Source of the DNA: Kribbella caucasensis
GTDB lineage: Bacteria; Actinomycetota; Actinomycetes; Propionibacteriales; Kribbellaceae
NCBI RefSeq assembly: GCF_004361855.1
Contig: NZ_SNWQ01000016.1
Coordinates: 1-64,000, forward strand
Direction of reading: 5' to 3'
Length of the DNA stretch: 64,000 nucleotides
The notes under the pieces are model-generated. The model was not told the origin of the DNA. It searched no databases and was given only the letters and a program-made list of their open reading frames with translations. Shown one piece after another: positions 59,013 to 64,000 of the stretch. How positions within the stretch are numbered: the first letter of the stretch is position 1; the number at the start of each line of letters is the position of its first letter. The position numbers and the translations under genes were made by a program.

Positions 59013-59077
59013 GAAGACCCCGATTCACTGATTTCCGCAGGTTCTGCCTTCGGCTGGCGATTCTCCAGCACGACCCC

Positions 59078-59095
59078 GGGCTTGCCGCAAGGCCC
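59078..59095 (-). promoter_or_regulatory. Rifamycin-associated element (RAE) upstream of rox
   Basis: GGGCTTGCCGCAAGGCCC is a near-perfect match to the reported RAE inverted repeat found before rifamycin-inactivating genes in actinomycetes (GGGGCTTGCGGCAAGGCCCC). It lies in the promoter zone of the reverse-strand monooxygenase. Confidence 0.85.
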
Positions 59096-59118
59096 CCCGT
59101 GCGCTATATGTTGAGTGT

Positions 59119-59153
59119 GGCAAGGAGTTTGTACTCTCCTTGCCTTTCCTTTT
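59119..59153 (+). terminator. Hairpin with T-rich tail between rox and the DUF1707 gene
   Basis: GGCAAGGAG (59119-59127) pairs perfectly with CTCCTTGCC (59136-59144), followed by TTTCCTTTT. On the forward strand this is an intrinsic terminator, placed to stop transcripts running antisense through rox before the next promoter. It could alternatively be part of a regulatory region. Confidence 0.55.
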
Positions 59154-59172
59154 GCCGTACTAAAGTGAACCG

Positions 59173-59721
59173 GTGACCTCTCCACCGGAAGATCGCCCGT
59201 CAGTGATCAGTGAAGACGACCGCGACGCGGCCGTACGGCGCCTGCAGGAGGCGTACGTAGAAGGGCACGTCTCGCACGAGGAGATGGACGAACACCTCCA
59301 CCAGGTGCTGACCGCCAAGACGCACAGCCAACTCGCGTCGGCCCTGGCCTCGCTCCCGGCGGAGAGTCCTGGCACCACCTCGACGATTGCCGCCGCCAGC
59401 GGGCGGATCCAGCGGCGGGGCGCTTGGCGGGTACCTCGGACCGTCAAGGTCGAGTCCGCATTCGGCCGGGTGCAGCTGGACCTGTCCCGAGCGATCATCG
59501 AGCATCCGGTCGTCGACATCGAGCTGCAACTCGGCACCGGAAGGGCCAAGATCACGGTCCCGCGCGACGCGATCGTCGACTTCGAGGATCTGCGCACCGG
59601 CTGGAAACCCACGCTGTACAAGCCCTCGCGCCACGCCGGCTCCGGCTCAGGCGGCCCAACGATCCGGATCTCCGGTGCCATTGGGTTCGGCCGGTTGAAG
59701 ATCCGCCACGCCCGCCGCTGA
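59173..59721 (+). CDS. DUF1707 domain protein, probable membrane-stress accessory protein
   Basis: A 182-residue protein. Residues 10-62 are the DUF1707 domain (SEDDRDAAVRRLQEAYVEGH, EEMDEHLHQVLTAKTHSQLA), common in actinobacteria. Residues 75-180 form a beta-rich domain similar to the LiaF/DUF2154 C-terminus (VESAFGRVQLDLSRAII, ELQLGTGRAKITVP). TAAAGT at 59161-59166 lies 6 bases before the GTG, so the message may be leaderless. The function of the family is unknown. It is convergent with the AMP ligase gene. Confidence 0.85.
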   Translation: MTSPPEDRPSVISEDDRDAAVRRLQEAYVEGHVSHEEMDEHLHQVLTAKTHSQLASALASLPAESPGTTSTIAAASGRIQRRGAWRVPRTVKVESAFGRVQLDLSRAIIEHPVVDIELQLGTGRAKITVPRDAIVDFEDLRTGWKPTLYKPSRHAGSGSGGPTIRISGAIGFGRLKIRHARR

Positions 59722-59730
59722 CACGACCTG

Positions 59731-61188
59731 TCAGCGACGCGACCCGGCGTGCGTTGCTCGTAAGGAAGGCTTGTCGATCTTGCCGACCGCGTTCTTGGCG
59801 ATGGACTCGACGACGACGTACGAGCTCGGGCGCTTGTAGCCGCTGAGGTGTCGGGCGCAGAGTGCTTTGAGCGCCGCGGGATCGACCGTCGAGTCCGGTC
59901 GTGGCTGGACGTAGGCGACGACCACCTCGCCCCACTTGTCGTCGGGTACGCCGATCACGGCTGCCTCGAGCACTGACGGGTCGGCCGCCAAAACGTCCTC
60001 GATCTCCTTGGGGTAGATGTTCTCTCCACCGCGGATGATGATGTCCTTCGATCGTCCGACCAAGGTCAGGTAGCCATCGACGTCGAGGTGGCCGATATCG
60101 CCGGTATGCAGCCAGCCGTCGACGATGACTTCGGCCGTTTCCTCGGGACGGCCGAGATAACCGCGCATGACATTGGGACCACGTACGACGACCTCACCGT
60201 CGACGCCCGGCGCCTGCTCGACGCCGTCCTCGTCGACGATGCGGATCTCCTGCCCCGGAAAGGGAAGCCCGACCGTTCCGGCCCGTCGAGGGCCCGCGAT
60301 CGGATTGATGGTGGAGCCGCAGGTTCCTTCGGACAGCCCGTATGCCTCGATGAGTGGGAACCCGTACCGAGCCTCGAACCGGGTCAGCAACTCGGCCGTG
60401 GCAGGTGCCGCGCCGCAGACTCCGAAGCGCAGCGACGACGTGTCCGGCTGAACCCCGTCCGGGAGAGCGGCAAGCATGCCGTAGATCGTCGGCACCGCGC
60501 TGAAGAAGGTCGGGCGCACGGACTCGACAAGGTCGAAGAAGGTCTGCGGATTGAAGCGGTCGGCGATCACGACGCTCGCTCCGGCGAGCAAAGGCATCAG
60601 GACGCTCACCAGAATGCCGTTGACGTGGAAGAGCGGCAGGATCAGCAGGCAGCGATCCGCCGGCCCGACCTGCAGCGACTCGCGCCCCATCTCAGCCATG
60701 GCGAGGAGATTGGCGTGGTCGAGCATCACGCCCTTGGGTACGCCGGTCGTACCGCTGGTGTAGATCAGGAGGGCCAGCGTGGACGAGTCGATCTGCGGTT
60801 CTTCAGCCGTCCCCACTGTGGACAGATCACCGACGACAAGTGTGGTGATGCCGTCGAGCGGAGCGCCGTCATCTTCGACCACCATCAACCGCGCGCCGGA
60901 GTCGTCGAGCTGTCGTGCGACCTCGTTGTCGGTGAGGCTCGGGTTGATCGGTGTGACAGTCGCGCCGAGCCGCCAGGTGGCGAACAGCAGAACAACGAAC
61001 TCGATGCGATTGGTCAGCTTGAGAGCCACGACATCACCAGGACGAATGCCGAGGCCTTGGAGGTGCGAAGCTGCCGCGCGGACACGGTCCAGCAACTGCG
61101 CGTTGGTGAGCGACTGAGCTCTGTCGGCGACCGCGGGCCCGTCCGGGTCGAGGTCGGCGCGGCGGTCGGGGAGAGAAGCGAAGTTCAT
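59731..61188 (-). CDS. AMP-dependent acyl-CoA synthetase/ligase
   Basis: A 485-residue class I adenylate-forming enzyme. The P-loop is IYTSGTTGVPKGVMLDHANL, then EAYGLSEGTCGS, WLHTGDIGHLDVDGYLTLVG, GGENIYPKEIEDVL and the catalytic Lys in KNAVGKIDKPSLR. It should join an acid to CoA with ATP. The ATG at 61188 aligns with family starts. No good ribosome site is visible, so translation may depend on the upstream hydrolase (28 bases away). It belongs to the acyl-CoA cluster facing the TetR gene. Confidence 0.88.
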   Translation of the reverse strand: MNFASLPDRRADLDPDGPAVADRAQSLTNAQLLDRVRAAASHLQGLGIRPGDVVALKLTNRIEFVVLLFATWRLGATVTPINPSLTDNEVARQLDDSGARLMVVEDDGAPLDGITTLVVGDLSTVGTAEEPQIDSSTLALLIYTSGTTGVPKGVMLDHANLLAMAEMGRESLQVGPADRCLLILPLFHVNGILVSVLMPLLAGASVVIADRFNPQTFFDLVESVRPTFFSAVPTIYGMLAALPDGVQPDTSSLRFGVCGAAPATAELLTRFEARYGFPLIEAYGLSEGTCGSTINPIAGPRRAGTVGLPFPGQEIRIVDEDGVEQAPGVDGEVVVRGPNVMRGYLGRPEETAEVIVDGWLHTGDIGHLDVDGYLTLVGRSKDIIIRGGENIYPKEIEDVLAADPSVLEAAVIGVPDDKWGEVVVAYVQPRPDSTVDPAALKALCARHLSGYKRPSSYVVVESIAKNAVGKIDKPSLRATHAGSRR

Positions 61189-61216
61189 GGCGAGGGAACC
61201 TGTCTTGGCGTGCCCG

Positions 61217-62140
61217 TCAAGGAGCTGACGTGGCCGAGGTCGGGGCGAGCTGGCGGGTGAGGAACTCGAGCTGGTCACGGATCAGGGCTTCGAAGGGATC
61301 ACCGAGGTAGAAGTCGAAGTGGCCGGCGTCGTATCTCTTGATCTCCCCGCGGGGCGCCGTACGCGCGTACCGAATGGTCTGAGCGGGAGGCGTGACGGTG
61401 TCGGTGTTGCTGACGCAGAAGAGGATGGGGAAGGCGATGGTCTTCGCCGCACGCCCGGGCCGATAGGTGAGGATGTCGAGAGCGACGCGTGCCGCTACCT
61501 CGTTCCGGAACGTGCTCCCCGGCGGGCTGATCGCCTGATACCCGGGCAGTGCATCCGGTGCGTTCATGAGTGCCGGCGAACCCGGGGCAGCTGCCAGCGG
61601 AATCATCGCGGGCGCACCGCCACGAACCTTGGCCGCCAGATCCCTGACGATCTGAGGAGCTGTCTTGAGCGAGGCAACCGGGCCCAACGCGACCGCGGAC
61701 GCGAGACCGTCCGTGAACGGGCACTGGGCCACGGCCGCCCGCAGTTCAGGATGACGTGCGGCGACTGTGATCGCGTGGCCACCGCCGAACGAGCTGCCCC
61801 AGACCGCCATGCGGGAGCCGTCGAGGTCAGGCCGGGTCCGCACATAGGCGATCGCGGCATCCCAGTCGGCGAGCTGCCGCTTGATCGACAGCAGCTGGCG
61901 AGGCTGGCCCCCACTGTCGCCGAAGTGACGATAGGTAAACGCCAACGCGGCGATGCCGGCCGCCGCGAAGCGCTCCGCGAAGGCGTCCAAACGCATCTCG
62001 CGAGTGGCGCCGAGGCCATGTCCGAGGATGACCACAGGCGGCGAGACAACTCCGTCGGGAACATAGAGCCACGCCGAACAGGTGCTGTCGCCGGACTGGA
62101 AGGACACGTCCACGCGGGTGAAGGGCGGGGGAGTGGTCAT
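61217..62140 (-). CDS. Alpha/beta hydrolase
   Basis: A 307-residue hydrolase of the dienelactone-hydrolase/BAAT-like group. VVILGHGLGATREMRLDAFA is the oxyanion region, the nucleophile elbow is WGSSFGGGHAITVAARHPEL (Ser in GSSFGG), and AGHFDFYLG carries the His. The ATG overlaps the enoyl-CoA hydratase stop (ATGA). In this cluster it may hydrolyse an ester or thioester in a catabolic route. The substrate is unknown. Confidence 0.87.
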   Translation of the reverse strand: MTTPPPFTRVDVSFQSGDSTCSAWLYVPDGVVSPPVVILGHGLGATREMRLDAFAERFAAAGIAALAFTYRHFGDSGGQPRQLLSIKRQLADWDAAIAYVRTRPDLDGSRMAVWGSSFGGGHAITVAARHPELRAAVAQCPFTDGLASAVALGPVASLKTAPQIVRDLAAKVRGGAPAMIPLAAAPGSPALMNAPDALPGYQAISPPGSTFRNEVAARVALDILTYRPGRAAKTIAFPILFCVSNTDTVTPPAQTIRYARTAPRGEIKRYDAGHFDFYLGDPFEALIRDQLEFLTRQLAPTSATSAP

Positions 62141-63117
62141 CGCCGGTTCGCCGCCCATTCGTGCTTCGCAGCCGCAGGCACGCTGCCCGACGCGAGCGCG
62201 CGTCCGTACGTCTCCGCGTCGTAGAGAGGCAGCTCGCCGATCGAGTCGGTGGCCGCTTGGTAGTCGATCATCAACTGCTGAGCAACCTTCGACTGATCAG
62301 CGACGAGAAACTCGGTGTTCTCGACGTGCAGACCTGCGGGCAGTGACATCGAACCGCCGAAGTACACCGACCTCTTGATCGCCGCCACCGCTGCCTTGGT
62401 CCGCGAGCCGAAGTGCTCGCCGAGCTCGACTGCTCTGGCGACGACCTCGTCCGGCGGGACGACCTCGTCGACCGCCCCGTTGGCGAGAGCTTCCGCCGGT
62501 GTGAACGGCTTGCCTTCCAAGATCGCGACCAAGGACTCGTGGGTGCCGATCAGGCGGGCCAGCCGCTGGGTGCCGCCGCCCCCGGGAATGATGCCGAGGA
62601 GCACTTCCGGTTGGCCGATGAAGAAGTCGCCGTCAGCCATCACGCGCAGATCGCAGGCCCAGGCGAACTCGGCGCCGAGACCGAGGGCAGAACCGTTGAG
62701 GGCGGCAACAAAGATTGTGCCGCTGCCGTTCATCCGCAGGAACGTCTCATGCAGTCGGGCGAGCTGAACGCCTCCCCACAGCGGGGTCTTGCGCACCACG
62801 GGTTCGAGGGCACGGACTCTGTTCGCGATCTTGGCCATCCGTACGACGGCGGACGCGGACCGGCGGCCGAACGGAGGAAGCGCGGCGCCCTCTTCCTGGA
62901 GCCATCGGACGTCGGCATGACTGACGAACCGCTCGGGATGTGTCCCGGTGAAGACCACAGCGCGGACGTTCGGGTCGCGGTCAGCCCGGTCCACCAGCCG
63001 ATCCAGCTGATCGGCGATGTCGACGCCGAACAACGCGTGCGGGCCGCCGGCGACGCGGACGATCAGGACTGTGTCGCGATCCTCGATCTCGAGATGAGGC
63101 TTGTCGTTGGGTGTCAT
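62137..63117 (-). CDS. Enoyl-CoA hydratase/isomerase family protein
   Basis: A 326-residue crotonase. The oxyanion-hole segments are FVAALNGSALGLGAEFAWAC and GQPEVLLGIIPGGGGTQRLA. The Glu of the IIPGGGGTQ region and PEVLLG match hydratases, while HADVRWLQEEG replaces the usual AGADI loop. The chain is longer than the usual 260 residues owing to an insert near residues 75-125. It is the first gene of the reverse acyl-CoA operon. A double operator lies upstream, so it is probably repressed by the divergent TetR protein. Confidence 0.86.
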   Translation of the reverse strand: MTPNDKPHLEIEDRDTVLIVRVAGGPHALFGVDIADQLDRLVDRADRDPNVRAVVFTGTHPERFVSHADVRWLQEEGAALPPFGRRSASAVVRMAKIANRVRALEPVVRKTPLWGGVQLARLHETFLRMNGSGTIFVAALNGSALGLGAEFAWACDLRVMADGDFFIGQPEVLLGIIPGGGGTQRLARLIGTHESLVAILEGKPFTPAEALANGAVDEVVPPDEVVARAVELGEHFGSRTKAAVAAIKRSVYFGGSMSLPAGLHVENTEFLVADQSKVAQQLMIDYQAATDSIGELPLYDAETYGRALASGSVPAAAKHEWAANRR

Positions 63118-63133
63118 GGCCCTGCTTCCGTGA

Positions 63134-63169
63134 ATAACGAAGTTATAGGCGCTAACATAACTAAGTTAT
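63134..63169. promoter_or_regulatory. Double TetR operator in the divergent promoter
   Basis: Two 13-bp palindromes, ATAACGAAGTTAT (63134-63146) and ATAACTAAGTTAT (63157-63169), share ATAAC-N3-GTTAT and have centres 23 bases apart, about two helical turns. They lie between the enoyl-CoA hydratase and TetR starts, so one regulator can control both. Confidence 0.75.
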
Positions 63170-63210
63170 TGGGGCCTGACAAGACCTCGGACAGGCGAGA
63201 GGGCAGCAAC

Positions 63211-63918
63211 GTGGAGTCAAGTGGAGACGCGGCAGACGGGTCTGGACTTGCGGCGCCCGATGGTGTGCCGCAACGGCTCGTTCGAGCCACGACCCGACTG
63301 CTGGCCGAGCAAGGACCATCCGCCATCAAGGCACGGAGCGTGGCGTCCGCGAGCGGCCTGTCGACGATGGTGGTCTACAGCCACTTCGGCGGCATCCCCG
63401 AACTCATCCGGGCCGTTGTCGACCATGGATTCGCTGAGCTCGACAGGGCCTTCGCCCGGGTGCCGGTGACGGAGGATCCGGTCGCCGACCTCTGTGCTCA
63501 GTCCTTGACCTGCCGACGGGTCGCTTGCGAGAATCCGCATCTGTACGACCTGATGTTCGGACTTTCCACCCGCGCGACGTACCGACCGATCTCGGACTCT
63601 GCTGCCCGGTTGAGTGGACGCTCGCCGGCCTTCCGGGGTGCCTACGCGCACGTCGCCGAAGCGTGCGCACGGCTCGTGAACTCCGGTCGGGTCCGACCGG
63701 AGGATCCTGAGGTCGTGGCCGCGCAGTTGTGGAGTTTCGTCCACGGCTACATCAGTCTCGAACTGGCCGACCACTTCGTCGACTTCGACGACAGTGTCAC
63801 GCAAGTACTGCTCCCGATGGGAGTGAATCTCGTTGTAGGGATGGGCGACGAACTGGACCGTGCCCGGGCGTCACACGAGGCGGGCGCACGCCTCTACGAC
63901 TCGATCTGGCCAAGCTGA
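63211..63918 (+). CDS. TetR-family transcriptional regulator
   Basis: A 235-residue regulator. The helix-turn-helix is RLVRATTRLLAEQGPSAIKA and VASASGLSTMVVYSHFGGIP. The ligand domain has the TetR_C pattern of WHG-type regulators (AYAHVAEACARLVNSGRVRP, LWSFVHGYISLELADHFVDF). The GTG at 63211 is preceded by GAGAGGG with a 7-base gap. It should bind the double operator and release the acyl-CoA operon when its ligand, probably an acyl-CoA or related lipid (inference), is present. Confidence 0.88.
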   Translation: MESSGDAADGSGLAAPDGVPQRLVRATTRLLAEQGPSAIKARSVASASGLSTMVVYSHFGGIPELIRAVVDHGFAELDRAFARVPVTEDPVADLCAQSLTCRRVACENPHLYDLMFGLSTRATYRPISDSAARLSGRSPAFRGAYAHVAEACARLVNSGRVRPEDPEVVAAQLWSFVHGYISLELADHFVDFDDSVTQVLLPMGVNLVVGMGDELDRARASHEAGARLYDSIWPS

Positions 63919-63924
63919 CGAAGA

Positions 63925-64000
63925 TCAGGCGTGACGGTCATCGGTCCCTGGGACGAGTTGGTCATTCCGGCCCAGGGCCTCGACCTCGCTCTCCAGGGCC
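63925..64000 (-). CDS. Partial CDS, C-terminal end only
   Basis: On the reverse strand the frame from the window edge reads ALESEVEALGRNDQLVPGTD and DRHA before a TGA at 63925-63927. Its composition fits a real hydrophilic C-terminus and it would be convergent with the TetR gene. The gene continues beyond the window. A forward frame from GTG 63931 is the alternative reading. Confidence 0.35.
   Translation of the reverse strand, partial: ALESEVEALGRNDQLVPGTDDRHA

Noticed and set aside
63931..64000. Forward frame from GTG 63931 (VTVIGPWDELVIPAQG...).
   Set aside because: Weak ribosome site. The reverse frame in the same bases looks more like a real C-terminus.
1..64000. tRNA, rRNA, known riboswitches, insertion sequences with terminal repeats, replication origins.
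   Set aside because: None was recognised on reading both strands. Subtle RNAs could be missed without covariance searches.

Overview
The window is high-GC DNA from an actinobacterium. This rests on GTG/TTG starts, many ATGA/GTGA stop-start overlaps, likely leaderless mRNAs, PHO boxes of the Streptomyces type, a DtxR/DmdR-type iron box, a rifamycin-associated element and mycothiol-type arsenate reductases. The gene content resembles soil Propionibacteriales such as Kribbella, but that genus is an inference. No rRNA, tRNA or CRISPR array was found.

Layout. 1-1.7 kb is a graveyard of broken genes (GNAT acetyltransferase, recombinase tail, beta-lactamase). 1.8-9.9 kb is a polysaccharide-utilisation locus: a LacI regulator, then an operon with a pyruvyl-transferase-like protein, two LplB/LplC-type sugar permeases, a Tat lipoprotein binding protein, an alginate-lyase-family protein and a secreted lyase, closed by a strong hairpin. 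10-11 kb holds gene fragments and the first copy of a 78-bp dispersed repeat.

11-31 kb is an arsenic/phosphate island. It carries two different ArsR-ArsC fusions, two further arsenate reductases, an aquaglyceroporin, three more ArsR regulators, three arsenic-type flavoproteins (one broken), an MFS gene split around an EamA transporter, phoU, an atypical response regulator, pstSCAB and a frameshifted phoX. The pstS-phoX spacer combines PHO boxes with ArsR-like operator motifs. The island lies between two direct copies of the 78-bp repeat, each followed by an orphan acyl-CoA dehydrogenase 3' end.

32-35.6 kb is a nitric-oxide operon (reverse strand): a small ORF, a frameshifted flavohaemoglobin-like gene, a DivIVA-type coiled-coil protein and a nitric oxide synthase oxygenase with an N-terminal membrane anchor. 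Then follow AraC and VOC genes, a PhoD phosphatase, a CmtR-like sensor with a Cys-rich CDF exporter, and an iron-regulated operon (adenylation-carrier-membrane acyltransferase fusion plus a ferric ABC transporter, 39.7-45.9 kb). 46-50 kb has an ABC-2 exporter facing a two-component system. 50-52 kb has a truncated exporter ATPase, a second DinB-like gene and the third 78-bp repeat. 52.5-57.6 kb holds small enzymes (two DHFR-like proteins, a VOC protein, AraC, an FAD oxidase, an SDR). 57.6-59.1 kb is rox, a rifampicin monooxygenase, with its RAE. 59.7-63.9 kb is an acyl-CoA cluster (AMP ligase, hydrolase, enoyl-CoA hydratase) facing a TetR regulator across a double operator.

The best candidates for an undescribed system are the membrane-anchored NOS/DivIVA/flavohaemoglobin operon, the joint arsenic-phosphate control region inside the repeat-bounded island, and the iron-box-controlled adenylation-carrier-acyltransferase fusion with a ferric transporter.
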